Assembly: GCA_023229135.1 (NCBI GenBank)
Contig: JALNZT010000001.1
Location: 1-64,000, forward strand
Reading direction: 5' to 3'
Length of the DNA: 64,000 nucleotides
Source of the DNA: Bacteroidales bacterium
GTDB taxonomy: Bacteria > Bacteroidota > Bacteroidia > Bacteroidales > F082
The position numbers and the translations under genes are program-made. Below the pieces are notes generated by a model. The model was given only the letters and a program-made list of their open reading frames with translations. It made no database searches and was not told the DNA's origin. Position 1 is the first letter of the stretch. Every line of letters starts with the position of its first letter. This document shows, in pieces, positions 27,415-36,954 of this stretch.

Positions 27415-28665
27415 TTAATCTTCGAGACCGTGCACCACCAAGCCTGAACGTAATTTAGGTTCAAACCAGGTAGTTTTTGGCGGCATAATATTGCCTGAAT
27501 CAGCGATATTTATCAACTGCTTCATGCTTACCGGGAAGAGTGCGAAAGCTACTTCCATCTCGCCACTGTCAACACGTTTGCTCAGTTCTTCCAAGCCCCT
27601 TATTCCACCTACAAAATCAATGCGGTTTGAGCGTCTGAGATCTTTGATATCCAACAGTGGTTCGAGTACTTCATTGGTAAGAATTGTGACATCCAAAACG
27701 CCGATAGGATCGTTGTCATTATAAAACCCTTCGCGTGCATGTAAAGCATACCATTCTCCACCTAAATACATAGAGAAAACATGTAGGCTTTCGGGTTTGT
27801 AAATAGCTTTTCCTTTATTTTTTATAACAAAAGCTTTTTCCAGCTTTTGCAGGAATTCAGCTTTGCTCATGCCGTTTAAATCCTTTACAACCCGGTTGTA
27901 ATCAATAATAGTGAGCTGGTCATCCGGGAAGTGAACAGCCAGGAAGAAGTTATATTCTTCGTCACCTTTATGGTTTGGGTTATTATTCTTTTTTTCATTA
28001 CCTACCAAGGCAGCAGCAGCAGTACGATGGTGGCCATCAGCAACATAAGTAGCAGGAAGCTCTGCGAATAAAGCAATTAATTTTTCAATAATAGCTTTTT
28101 CGCTAATTACCCAAAAATGATGTCCAAAACCGTCGTCAGCCGTAAAATCATAAGTAGCTTTATTGTTGGCAACAAAGTCAGCTATGATAGCATCAATTTC
28201 TTTTTTAGCTGGATACGAAAAGAAAACAGGTTCCATATTGGCGTTGGTGGCACGCACATGTTTCATGCGGTCTTCTTCCTTATCTGGTCTGGTTAGCTCA
28301 TGCTTTTTGATCACATTGTTCATATAGTCTTCAACGCCTGCGCAACCCACAAGACCATACTGGGTTTTGCCATTCATAGTTTGTGCATAGATATAAAGGT
28401 ATTCCGCCTCATCCTGCACCAACCATCCTTTTTTACGAAACTCCGCCAAGTTAGAAGTAGCTTTCTGATAAACCTCTTCACTGTATAGGTCTGTGCCTTC
28501 AGCCAGGTCAATTTCTGGTTTTATGATATGCAACAAGCTATGTGGATTATTTGCTGCTTCTTCGCGTGCCTCTTCCGAGTTTAAAACGTCGTATGGACGC
28601 GATGCCAGTGCTTTTACAATCTCGGTGGGTGGACGCCATCCTTTAAAAGCTTTTAGTATTGCCAT
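27415..28665 (-). CDS. DUF1015 family protein
   Basis: The 416 residues match DUF1015: AFKGWRPP at the start, PYDVLNSEEAREEA, PHSLLHIIKPEID, LYIYAQTMNGKTQYGLVGCAGVEDY and YVADGHHRTAAAA. The family has no established enzymatic role. Its constant neighbourhood of serC and serA in Bacteroidota suggests a link with serine metabolism, and that link is inference. The gene follows the four-helix-bundle gene by 17 bp. Confidence 0.88.
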   Translation of the reverse strand: MAILKAFKGWRPPTEIVKALASRPYDVLNSEEAREEAANNPHSLLHIIKPEIDLAEGTDLYSEEVYQKATSNLAEFRKKGWLVQDEAEYLYIYAQTMNGKTQYGLVGCAGVEDYMNNVIKKHELTRPDKEEDRMKHVRATNANMEPVFFSYPAKKEIDAIIADFVANNKATYDFTADDGFGHHFWVISEKAIIEKLIALFAELPATYVADGHHRTAAAALVGNEKKNNNPNHKGDEEYNFFLAVHFPDDQLTIIDYNRVVKDLNGMSKAEFLQKLEKAFVIKNKGKAIYKPESLHVFSMYLGGEWYALHAREGFYNDNDPIGVLDVTILTNEVLEPLLDIKDLRRSNRIDFVGGIRGLEELSKRVDSGEMEVAFALFPVSMKQLINIADSGNIMPPKTTWFEPKLRSGLVVHGLED

Positions 28666-28682
28666 AGTTTTCTGATTAAATA

Positions 28683-29126
28683 TTAATAATTGTTGTTAAA
28701 ATTCTTTGAGGGATAAACATCTTCTTCAGCTTCTTCCTGATGGGTGTTTTTTTGCAGCGATGTGATAAGTGCTCCCAACATTTTCGTCATTTCCATGAGC
28801 TGATTTCGAGATTCATCTTCGGCTTTGTCTGAAATTATATTTTCCCGATGCAACAAACTGGTATAAACCAAACATGCACGTATAGCGCTTTTGGATTGTT
28901 TCAGGTGCGATACAAATTGCGCCTTATTACGGGCAGATCCTTCTGCAATATTGAGTGCTATTTCTTGGGCGCTTTTATTAAAACCCTGTGCCAAACCAGC
29001 GTTTTCGAGAAGCACATAATCGTTTAAAGCAGCTTTTACCCAAAGCACGTAATCCAATGCTTTGTGATAAATACGCAGGTCTTCAAATCGAAAAAATGTA
29101 GGTGGTTTTGTGTTTTGTTGGTTCAT
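28683..29126 (-). CDS. four helix bundle protein (S23-like)
   Basis: The 147 residues match the four-helix-bundle (23S intervening-sequence-type, bVLRF/S23) family: FEDLRIYHKALDYVLWV, then FNKSAQEIALNIAEGSARN and FVSHLKQSKSAIRACLVYTSLLHR. Family members are often found as stand-alone small genes scattered in Bacteroidota, some inside rRNA intervening sequences. Their function is not firmly known. Here it sits between serA and the DUF1015 gene. Confidence 0.82.
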   Translation of the reverse strand: MNQQNTKPPTFFRFEDLRIYHKALDYVLWVKAALNDYVLLENAGLAQGFNKSAQEIALNIAEGSARNKAQFVSHLKQSKSAIRACLVYTSLLHRENIISDKAEDESRNQLMEMTKMLGALITSLQKNTHQEEAEEDVYPSKNFNNNY

Positions 29127-29148
29127 GATGAGTAGGTATAGGAGTGGG

Positions 29149-29201
29149 AGGTATTCCCGAAGTGGTTCTTCACGTGGCCACTTCGGGATGTACCTTTTTT
29201 A
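29149..29201. repeat. inverted repeat between the four-helix-bundle gene and serA
   Basis: AGGTA-TTCCCGAAGTGG (29149-29165) and CCACTTCGGGATG-TACCT (29178-29195) form a long stem of 11 plus 5 bp, followed by T on the plus strand. No plus-strand gene precedes it, so it may be a processing or attenuator structure of the ser transcript or a small repeat. Confidence 0.55.
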
Positions 29202-29221
29202 TACAATCTATTAGTTTACTT

Positions 29222-30139
29222 TTAGTTTACTTTGAAGCTGGTATCTCCCTTCTCGATGAAAGCGATAATTTGATTCGCGGCAGCAATACCGGCATTTATA
29301 TTCGCTTCGGAAGTTTGAGCACCCATTTTTTTAGGTGTGAAGAAAACCTGCGCTCCCATCTCTTTCAATTCAGCCGCATTATCCGGGGCAATGTCAGAAA
29401 CATATTTGAAGTCTTTTCTCTCGCTAAGCATTTGTTTCAGGCCGGCTTCGTCAATAACCTCTTTGCGAGCTGTGTTTACCAGCATGGCGTTAGCAGGCAT
29501 TTTAGACAGCAAGGCGTAGTTGATCGATTTCTTGTTTCTGTCGTAGGCCGGGATATTTAATGAAAGAAAATTACTCTGGCTGTAGAGGGCTTCAACAGTA
29601 TCAACCACTTCAACACCGTCTTTCCTAATGTCGTCGGGGTTTTTAGAGGGTGCGTAAGTTACCGCTTTCATGCCAAAGCCTTTGGCGATCCTGGCCACGT
29701 TTTTGCTCACATGTCCATAGCCATGAATACCGATTGTTTTATCTTTTAACTCCGTTCCGGAACTACCGTTGAATTGATTTCTGGCTACATAAACCATCAT
29801 TCCAAGTGCCAACTCTGCAACAGCATTGCTGTTTTGTCCGGGAGTGTTCATTACTACCACGCCTTTAGCCGTGGCGGCCTCTAAATCTACGTTATCATAT
29901 CCTGCACCGGCACGAACAATGATTTTCAGTTTTTCGGCACTGTCTATTACAGCTTTGTTGGCTTTGTCGCTTCTAATGATAATAGCGTCAGCATCTTTTG
30001 CTGCATCAACAAAATCCTGATGTTCAGTATATTTTTCAAGAAATACGGCTTGATAACCTGCTGCTTCAATAATTCCTTTTATTTTGTCAGCCGCCACCTT
30101 AGCAAAAGGTTTATCTGTGGCAATCAATACTTTTGTCAT
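29222..30139 (-). CDS. serA: D-3-phosphoglycerate dehydrogenase
   Basis: Oxidises 3-phosphoglycerate, the first step of serine synthesis. The 305 residues are the short form lacking the C-terminal ACT domain. The NAD-binding motif is IGIHGYGHVSKNVARIA (about residues 143-159). VRAGAGYDNVDLEAA, MLVNTARKEVIDEAGL and a closing segment TSEANINAGIAAANQI follow. serC lies upstream with a strong hairpin between them. Assignment rests on the serC neighbour; another D-2-hydroxyacid dehydrogenase role is less likely. Confidence 0.9.
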   Translation of the reverse strand: MTKVLIATDKPFAKVAADKIKGIIEAAGYQAVFLEKYTEHQDFVDAAKDADAIIIRSDKANKAVIDSAEKLKIIVRAGAGYDNVDLEAATAKGVVVMNTPGQNSNAVAELALGMMVYVARNQFNGSSGTELKDKTIGIHGYGHVSKNVARIAKGFGMKAVTYAPSKNPDDIRKDGVEVVDTVEALYSQSNFLSLNIPAYDRNKKSINYALLSKMPANAMLVNTARKEVIDEAGLKQMLSERKDFKYVSDIAPDNAAELKEMGAQVFFTPKKMGAQTSEANINAGIAAANQIIAFIEKGDTSFKVN

Positions 30140-30214
30140 AACATTAAGTTTTTTGTTTGTATAAAAAGTAACTCAGGTTGAGATGTTCAGAGCTACTGAA
30201 ATTACTAACTTGTT

Positions 30215-30256
30215 AAAAAAGTTTTGGCTGCATTAATGGTAAGATGCAGCCAAAAC
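30215..30256 (-). terminator. terminator or attenuator between serC and serA
   Basis: On the minus strand GTTTTGGCTGCAT pairs with ATGCAGCCAAAAC (13 bp, 10-nt loop), followed by six T. It lies between two genes of one pathway, so partial read-through or a separate serA promoter is expected. Confidence 0.85.
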
Positions 30257-30274
30257 AGTTAAAATATTAAAATA

Positions 30275-31345
30275 TTAAGCTTGTTTCTCGAATTCCTGCA
30301 TCACCTCAATAAATGCTTTCACACTTTCGATTGGCATTGCATTGTAGATGGATGCTCTGAAACCACCTGCATCGCGGTGACCTTTTATCCCTATCATGCC
30401 TTTAGCAGTTGCAAAATCGATGAACGCTTTTTCTTTGTCTTCAAAACCATCATTCATTACAAAGCAAACGTTCATACGTGAGCGATCTTTGGGATTTGGA
30501 ACATTGCTCTTAAACATTTTGTTGCGGTCAATCTCCTTATAAAGGATCTCAGCTTTTTCTATGTTGAGTTTTTCCATAACAGCCAATCCGCCTTTTTCTT
30601 TCAGCCATTTTAATGTCTGTAATGCAGCAAAAATAGGTACTACAGGGGGTGTGTTGAACATCGACTCTTTATCGATATGGGTTTTATAGTTCAACATGCT
30701 CGGTATCTGGCGCTCTACTTTACCAAGAATATCATTCTTTATGATTACGAAAGTAACACCGGCAGGAGCCAGATTTTTCTGCGCACCGCCATAAATCACA
30801 GCGTATTTTTTAACATCGATAGGACGGCTGAAAATATCTGATGACATATCGGCTATCAATGGCACTGGAGAATCCAAGTCTTCCAAGATTTCTGTTCCGT
30901 AAATCGTGTTGTTGGTAGTGATGTGGAAATAGTCTACATCGGTAGGAATTTTATAATCCCTGGGGATATAACTGAAATTTTTGTCTTCTGAGCTGGCTAC
31001 TACATTAACTTCGCCAAACATTTTAGCTTCTTTGATAGCTTTTTTCGACCATACGCCCGTGTTTAGATAGGCGGCTTTTTTGTTGAAAAGGTTGAAAGGA
31101 ATCATAGCAAATTGTAGACTGGCTCCACCACCAAGGAATAAGACTGAGTAGTCTTCAGGGATGTTTAGCAACTCTCTGAACAAGGTTTGTGCTTCCTCTA
31201 CTACTGCGATAAACTGCTTGCTGCGGTGAGAAATTTCCATAAGCGATAGTCCCATATCTGCAAATTCATGAATGGCTTTTGCAGTGTTGTCAATGGTGTA
31301 CTGCGGCAGGATGGATGGACCTGCGTAAAAATTATGCTTTTTCAT
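30275..31345 (-). CDS. serC: phosphoserine aminotransferase
   Basis: Transfers an amino group from glutamate to phosphohydroxypyruvate. The 356 residues contain HNFYAGPSILP at the start, ISHRSKQF, FLGGGASLQFAMIP and the PLP Lys in IYGGAQKNLAPAG (about residue 190). FRASIYNAMPIESV lies near the end. Length and motifs match the family. It is divergent from the LuxC-like gene, with a TATCTTTG -7 box at 31402-31395 on its strand. Confidence 0.95.
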   Translation of the reverse strand: MKKHNFYAGPSILPQYTIDNTAKAIHEFADMGLSLMEISHRSKQFIAVVEEAQTLFRELLNIPEDYSVLFLGGGASLQFAMIPFNLFNKKAAYLNTGVWSKKAIKEAKMFGEVNVVASSEDKNFSYIPRDYKIPTDVDYFHITTNNTIYGTEILEDLDSPVPLIADMSSDIFSRPIDVKKYAVIYGGAQKNLAPAGVTFVIIKNDILGKVERQIPSMLNYKTHIDKESMFNTPPVVPIFAALQTLKWLKEKGGLAVMEKLNIEKAEILYKEIDRNKMFKSNVPNPKDRSRMNVCFVMNDGFEDKEKAFIDFATAKGMIGIKGHRDAGGFRASIYNAMPIESVKAFIEVMQEFEKQA

Positions 31346-31479
31346 AGTTTAAAGTATAAAATGTTTGTTCTGGTTTTAATTACGTCAGACGGAGCAAAGA
31401 TAGAATATTTGCGCGTACTGTGAAATAATTAACCGTAATATTTCTGTATTTTCGCAATCGTTTTAAAATTGATATTCAG

Positions 31480-32535
31480 ATGATTCTCTTAACAAAAAGA
31501 TTTGACGCCTTTGAACGGCTTGGAAGGCTTTTGAATACTGAGGAAAAGTATTTTACACGCAACGAAAAAAAGGCGGTTTTAGCTTTTGAAAAAGCCAAAC
31601 AAAAAGCCATGGCAAAAAATGCCTGGTTCACTGCCGACAATATTGACTTGATGGTAAAAAATATTACTGACATGATTTCGCCAGTCCAGCTCAAACAATA
31701 TGCGGATGCTTATACAGTAGAAAGTGTAAAAACACCCAAAACCGTCGCGGTCATCATGGCTGGAAATATTCCATTGGTAGGTTTTCACGATTTCTTTGTC
31801 GTTTTAGCTACCGGACACAAGTTTTTAGGAAAACTTTCAAGTGACGATTTATATTTGTTGCCCGCCCTAGCAGCCATACTCATCGCTATTGAGCCGGAAT
31901 TCAAAGACTCTATCGCGTTTTCAGAAGGAATAATTTCCAATTTTGATGCGGTAATTGCTACCGGAAGCAACAATACAGCGCGCTATTTCAACTATTATTT
32001 TAGTAAATATCCTCACTTAATAAGGGCCAACAGAAATGGGGTTGCTGTTATTGATGGCGCCGAAACAGCTGAAGAGCTGCAACAGCTTGGGCTGGATGTT
32101 TTTTCCTTCTTTGGCTTGGGATGTCGCAATATTTCTACGCTATTTGTGCCTGATGGATACGACTTTACGCCCATGTTTGAAGCCTTTGAAGTGTTTAATG
32201 GTTTGAAAAATCACAGCAAATATTTCAACAATTACGAATACAACAAAGCTATTTGGCTGGTAAATGGCGAAAAGCACTTCGATACCGGATTTATGTTGCT
32301 AAAAAAGGCCACTGAATTTAGTTCGCCTGTTTCTGTTTTGCACTTTCAGACCTGTAGTGACCCTAAAATACTTCAAAAACTGCTGGAAGAGAACGCAAAC
32401 AAAATTCAGTGTGTTGTATCGCGCCAAGCCGCTTGGGCTGGGTCTTATGCTTTCGGTAAAGCCCAGTCACCAGGCATTTTAGATTATGCAGACAGCATTG
32501 ACAGCACAAAATTTTTGCTGGAATTGCCAGACTGA
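31480..32535 (+). CDS. LuxC-like acyl-CoA reductase
   Basis: A 351-residue protein of the aldehyde dehydrogenase superfamily of the LuxC type, which reduces acyl thioesters to aldehydes. GNIPLVGFHDFFVVLATGHKFLGKLSSDD is typical of the nucleotide domain. The catalytic Cys lies in FFGLGCRNISTLFVP (about residue 215). The natural substrate in Bacteroidota is not known. There is no lux operon or ferredoxin gene here; it stands alone between serC (divergent) and the L31 gene. Confidence 0.82.
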   Translation: MILLTKRFDAFERLGRLLNTEEKYFTRNEKKAVLAFEKAKQKAMAKNAWFTADNIDLMVKNITDMISPVQLKQYADAYTVESVKTPKTVAVIMAGNIPLVGFHDFFVVLATGHKFLGKLSSDDLYLLPALAAILIAIEPEFKDSIAFSEGIISNFDAVIATGSNNTARYFNYYFSKYPHLIRANRNGVAVIDGAETAEELQQLGLDVFSFFGLGCRNISTLFVPDGYDFTPMFEAFEVFNGLKNHSKYFNNYEYNKAIWLVNGEKHFDTGFMLLKKATEFSSPVSVLHFQTCSDPKILQKLLEENANKIQCVVSRQAAWAGSYAFGKAQSPGILDYADSIDSTKFLLELPD

Positions 32536-32587
32536 TTGTCTTATTGTTTCACTAAAAAAGGCTTAAATAAAAAATAATCCTAAAAAC

Positions 32588-32620
32588 TTTGGGATATTTG
32601 ATTGAAAGATACTAATTTTG
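32588..32620 (+). promoter_or_regulatory. rpmE promoter
   Basis: TTTG (32588-32591), 21 bp, TAATTTTG (32613-32620). It lies 29 bp upstream of the ATG. Confidence 0.6.
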
Positions 32621-32649
32621 CAGCCCTTAAATAAAAGCCAAAAGTAGCG

Positions 32650-32916
32650 ATGAAAAAAGAGATTCACCCAAAAAACTATCGTTTAGTAGTTTTTAAAGAT
32701 ATGTCGAATGATTATAGTTTTATATCACGTTCGACCATTAACACCAAAGAAAATATTGTTTGGGAAGACGGTAACGAATATCCGCTTGTAAAGCTTGAGA
32801 TTTCACACACTTCTCACCCATTCTATACCGGGAAAATGAAACTTGTTGATACCGCCGGACGCGTAGACAAGTTCAAGAACAGGTATAAAACCCATTATGA
32901 TCAAAAAGTTAAATAG
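32650..32916 (+). CDS. rpmE2: 50S ribosomal protein L31 type B
   Basis: The 88 residues match type B L31: IHPKNYRLVVFKDMSNDYSFISRSTINTKE and EISHTSHPFYTGKMKLVDTAGRVDKFKNRY. It lacks the CxxC zinc motif of type A L31, as expected for the zinc-independent form that is the usual L31 in Bacteroidota. It has its own promoter and terminator. Confidence 0.95.
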   Translation: MKKEIHPKNYRLVVFKDMSNDYSFISRSTINTKENIVWEDGNEYPLVKLEISHTSHPFYTGKMKLVDTAGRVDKFKNRYKTHYDQKVK

Positions 32917-32933
32917 GCTTATTGGTTCAAAAT

Positions 32934-32967
32934 AAAGCCCTTATCTATTCAGGTGAGGGCTTTTTTT
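32934..32967 (+). terminator. rpmE terminator
   Basis: AAGCCCTTATC and GGTGAGGGCTT pair (11 bp with two G-U, 6-nt loop), followed by T. Confidence 0.88.
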
Positions 32968-33015
32968 ATTAATCAGATTTTTTTTGCAAAGGCCGTTTCA
33001 AAATCACTTTTTTAT

Positions 33016-33023
33016 TTATATTT
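33016..33023 (+). promoter_or_regulatory. candidate -7 box of the GlmU-like gene
   Basis: TATATTTG fits TAnnTTTG, 28 bp before the ATG. No clear -33 element. Confidence 0.4.
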
Positions 33024-33051
33024 GTAATGTACTTTAATACGTTAATCAATT

Positions 33052-34239
33052 ATGAATTACATCCTGTTTGACAGCACTCACCGCAATAATCTTCTACCTT
33101 TAACCTTTACACGCCCTGTTGCTGATCTGCGCATTGGAATACTTACCATTCGTGAAAAATGGGAGTTTATGCTTGGAGAAAAAACCTCAACCCTCACCGA
33201 ACCTTATTTATCTGAAAAATTTCCGCTTGTAAAAGCTGAGTCAAATATTCTTATCAATGGCTCAGTTTGTCCGAACAAGGAATTGGTGCAGGATATTGTT
33301 TCACTCAAACCCGGTCAAACCCTGGTTAGAGACGAGACAATTATTGCCATGGCGCTTACTGCAGAAACGCTGGAAACTTTTGATGGAGAAGCCGGCGACG
33401 ATATTCAAACGATCTCAGTCGATAACGATTATGTTAAAATTGACAACACCTGGGATTTGTTTAAATATAACGACAGAGTGCTGCGCGAAGATTTTGAGAT
33501 GATAACCAAAGGCAGAAAATCACAACCGCTAAGCAAAACCAACAGCCTTATAAACCCAAAGGATGTTTTCGTGGAAGAAGGCGCAGTTATCGAATATTCA
33601 ATTTTAAATGCTTCAACCGGCCCTATATATATAGGTAAGGATGCTGAAATCATGGAAGGAGCTAAAATCAGAGGTCCGTTGGCGCTGTGCAATAATTCTG
33701 TACTGAAAATGGATGCTAAAATCTATGGTGCAACTACAATCGGTCCTCATTCAAAAGTTGGTGGAGAAGTAAATAATTCTGTTTTATTGGGCTACTCAAA
33801 CAAGGCTCATGATGGATTTTTAGGTCATTCAGTCATAGGAGAATGGTGTAATTTGGGTGCTGATACCAATACTTCCAATTTAAAAAATACCTATGAAGAG
33901 GTAAAACTATGGTGCTATTCTGAAGATGCTTTTGTGCAAACTGGTTTACAATTTTGTGGTTTAGTTATGGGCGACCATTCCAAATCAGGCATCAACACCA
34001 TGTTTAATACCGGTACGGTTGTGGGCGTTAATGCCAATATATATGGATCCGGCTTCCAACGTAATTTCGTGCCCTCGTTTTCCTGGGGAGGAACACACGG
34101 ATTTTCTGATTTCGACCTCAAAAAGGCCATCAAAATTGCTACGGCTGTATTTAAAAGAAGAGGTTTTGAGTTTGATCGCATTGAACAAAACATCCTAAAA
34201 GAAATTTACAGCCTCACCCACAAAAACCGGCGTGCATAA
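33052..34239 (+). CDS. GlmU-like putative sugar nucleotidyltransferase
   Basis: A 395-residue protein of the GlmU-related family common in Bacteroidota. The N-terminal part (about 1-140, YILFDSTHRNNLLPLTFTRPVADLRIGILTIREKW) replaces the canonical nucleotidyltransferase signature. A left-handed beta-helix follows, with hexapeptide repeats such as EGAVIEYSIL, GPIYIGKDAEIMEGAKIRGPLAL and GPHSKVGGEVNNSVLLGYS. It probably makes a UDP- or dTDP-sugar or N-acetyl hexosamine derivative for wall or surface polysaccharide. Exact substrate unknown. Confidence 0.82.
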   Translation: MNYILFDSTHRNNLLPLTFTRPVADLRIGILTIREKWEFMLGEKTSTLTEPYLSEKFPLVKAESNILINGSVCPNKELVQDIVSLKPGQTLVRDETIIAMALTAETLETFDGEAGDDIQTISVDNDYVKIDNTWDLFKYNDRVLREDFEMITKGRKSQPLSKTNSLINPKDVFVEEGAVIEYSILNASTGPIYIGKDAEIMEGAKIRGPLALCNNSVLKMDAKIYGATTIGPHSKVGGEVNNSVLLGYSNKAHDGFLGHSVIGEWCNLGADTNTSNLKNTYEEVKLWCYSEDAFVQTGLQFCGLVMGDHSKSGINTMFNTGTVVGVNANIYGSGFQRNFVPSFSWGGTHGFSDFDLKKAIKIATAVFKRRGFEFDRIEQNILKEIYSLTHKNRRA

Positions 34240-34395
34240 ACTGTAGCTGCATTGGCACATTTATTGACCAGTTTCCTATTAAACCACGTTATTAAACATT
34301 GGTGGCTGTGTTTTTCAGCGACTTAAAACATTTGCAACAAATAGTTTGTTTGTACGAAAGTGATAAAGCCTGAATGTTTGACATGATGCGCCAAA

Positions 34396-36873
34396 ATGTC
34401 CGAAATATATATGAAGAATTTATTTAGCAGTGATGTCTTTCACTTTTCTGACCTAATGGATCCTGATGCAGAATTTATTCCCTTGCTCTCACCCGAGGAT
34501 GAGGAACAAATGAATGCCGAAGAGATTCCTGAGGAGCTGGCTATTTTACCCCTGAGAAATGCAGTTTTGTTTCCAGGAGTGGTGATTCCTATTACAGTGG
34601 GCCGCGATAAATCAATAAAATTGGTAAAAGATGCCTACAGAAATGAACGTGTTATTGGTGTTGTTTCTCAGAAAGATCCAAATATTGAAGACCCTGCCTT
34701 TGAAGATTTGAACGCCGTTGGCACTGTGGCCCATATCTTGAAAACCCTTCAAATGCCTGATGGCAACACAACGGTTATTATCCAAGGCAAAAAACGCTTT
34801 CACCTGCGTGAAATGATACAGAGCGATCCTTATATCAGAGCCCGGGTTTCTTCTTTTGAGAAAGAACTTGTGCTGCCGGATGATAAGAATTTCCATGCAC
34901 TGATGCAGTCGCTAAAGGATTTGTCATTGCAAATAATTCAGAAATCACCACATATCCCGTCAGAGGCATCTTTTGCAATCAAGAATATTGAAAGCCCCTC
35001 TTTTCTGGTAAATTTTGTTTCGAGCAACCTCAATATCAAAATGATGGAGAAGCAAAAATTACTCGAAATTTCTGATATGGTATTGCGTGCAAAAGCTGTG
35101 TTGGGTGCGCTTACCAAAGAATTACAACTCTTGGATTTGAAAAACCAAATCCAAAGCAAGGTGAAAACTGATTTAGATAAGCAACAACGTGATTACTTCT
35201 TGAATCAGCAGCTTAAAACTATTCAGGAAGAACTTGGAGGAACACCCAACGACCTTGATATAAAGGAGTTAAAAGCCAAAGCTCTAAAAAAGAAGTGGAC
35301 TAATCAGGTGAAGTCGGTTTTTGAACGCGAACTCACAAAGCTGCAACGCATGAACCCACAGGCAGCAGAATATGGCATTCAGCATAATTACCTCGATTAT
35401 CTTGTTGACCTGCCCTGGGAAGAGTTTACAACAGATAATCTCGACCTGAATCATGCTCAAAAAGTACTTGATAATGACCACTTTGGCCTCGACAAGGTGA
35501 AAGATAGAATTATCGAATACCTGGCAGTCCTGAAGATAAAACAGGACATGAAGTCACCCATTTTATGCCTTATTGGCCCGCCCGGAGTGGGCAAAACATC
35601 GCTTGGGAAATCAATCGCGTCAGCACTCAACCGCAAATACGTCAGGATGTCACTGGGTGGTTTGCGCGATGAATCAGAACTGCGCGGCCATCGTAAAACA
35701 TATATTGGCGCCATGCCGGGGCGTATCATTCAAAATTTACGCAAAGTAAAAGCAAGCAATCCTGTTTTTGTGCTTGATGAGATTGACAAAGTGAGCGGCA
35801 ACACCATCAGTGGTGATCCGCAAGCTGCGCTGCTTGAAGTACTTGACCCGGAGCAAAACACTACTTTCTATGATAATTTCCTTGAGATGGACTACGATTT
35901 GTCACGGGTGATGTTTATCGCAACAGCCAATACCGTCAGCAATATTCATCCGGCATTGCGCGATCGTATGGAAATTATCGACTTGAATGGCTATCTGATT
36001 GAAGAAAAAATTGAGATTGCTAAAAGACATTTGATTCCTAAGCAAATGCGGGATCACGGTCTAAAAGCCCGCCAGGTGATTTTTCCTAAGAAAATTATTG
36101 AACAAATCATCGACCTTTATACTCGTGAGGCCGGTGTGCGTACGCTTGAGCGTCAGGTTGCCCGCCTTATTCGAAATAAAGCGAAAAGCATTGCCATGGA
36201 AGAGCCTTATGAGCATAAAGTAAGTGCTGACGACTTGGAAAAAGTGTTAGGCGTTGGTCGTTTTCAGCGCGAGAAAGTTATGCAGCATGATGTTCCGGGT
36301 GTGGCTACAGGCCTGGCCTGGACACCCGTTGGAGGTGAGATTTTATTTATCGAAGTGAGCCTCAGTAAAGGAAAAGGCAACCTCAAACTTACCGGTAATT
36401 TGGGCGACGTGATGAAAGAGTCTGCCATAATTGCTTTTGAGTTTTTAAAAGCACATGCTGCACAGTTTGATATCAATACGGATGTGTTTGAGCAGTGGAA
36501 TGTGCACATACACGTGCCGGAAGGAGCAACCCCAAAAGATGGACCATCAGCCGGTATTACGATGCTTACAGCGCTAACTTCCGCATTTACACAACGAAAA
36601 TTGAAAGCGCGTCTGGCAATGACTGGCGAAATAACATTGCGTGGAAAGCTTTTGCCTGTAGGCGGTATCAAGGAAAAGATTTTGGCGGCTAAGCGCTCCA
36701 ATGTCAATGAAATTATCCTATCCGTTGAAAACAAAAAGGATTTTATTGATATAAAAGAAGAGTATGTGAAAGGCCTGGAGTTTCACTTTTTAGAAAACAT
36801 GACCGATGTGCTCGAACTGGCCTTGCTAAAGGAGAAAGTGAAGAATCCACTGAATTTTGAAGTTAAGGTCTGA
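34396..36873 (+). CDS. lon: ATP-dependent protease La (Lon)
   Basis: A 825-residue cytoplasmic AAA+ protease that degrades damaged and some regulatory proteins. The LON substrate-binding domain begins at LAILPLRNAVLFPGVVIPI (about 50). Walker A is GPPGVGKTS (about 393) and Walker B FVLDEIDK (about 458). The C-terminal protease domain has Ser in PKDGPSAGIT (about 718) and Lys in GGIKEKILAAKR (about 759). The N-terminal 45 residues are an acidic extension common in Bacteroidota Lon. Confidence 0.96.
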   Translation: MSEIYMKNLFSSDVFHFSDLMDPDAEFIPLLSPEDEEQMNAEEIPEELAILPLRNAVLFPGVVIPITVGRDKSIKLVKDAYRNERVIGVVSQKDPNIEDPAFEDLNAVGTVAHILKTLQMPDGNTTVIIQGKKRFHLREMIQSDPYIRARVSSFEKELVLPDDKNFHALMQSLKDLSLQIIQKSPHIPSEASFAIKNIESPSFLVNFVSSNLNIKMMEKQKLLEISDMVLRAKAVLGALTKELQLLDLKNQIQSKVKTDLDKQQRDYFLNQQLKTIQEELGGTPNDLDIKELKAKALKKKWTNQVKSVFERELTKLQRMNPQAAEYGIQHNYLDYLVDLPWEEFTTDNLDLNHAQKVLDNDHFGLDKVKDRIIEYLAVLKIKQDMKSPILCLIGPPGVGKTSLGKSIASALNRKYVRMSLGGLRDESELRGHRKTYIGAMPGRIIQNLRKVKASNPVFVLDEIDKVSGNTISGDPQAALLEVLDPEQNTTFYDNFLEMDYDLSRVMFIATANTVSNIHPALRDRMEIIDLNGYLIEEKIEIAKRHLIPKQMRDHGLKARQVIFPKKIIEQIIDLYTREAGVRTLERQVARLIRNKAKSIAMEEPYEHKVSADDLEKVLGVGRFQREKVMQHDVPGVATGLAWTPVGGEILFIEVSLSKGKGNLKLTGNLGDVMKESAIIAFEFLKAHAAQFDINTDVFEQWNVHIHVPEGATPKDGPSAGITMLTALTSAFTQRKLKARLAMTGEITLRGKLLPVGGIKEKILAAKRSNVNEIILSVENKKDFIDIKEEYVKGLEFHFLENMTDVLELALLKEKVKNPLNFEVKV

Positions 36874-36954
36874 ACATTTTAGCAAGATTATTGTCATTAA
36901 GTCAGCGTTACATCTTAACAACATGCTTCTAAAGCTGAATATTTACAGCACATT

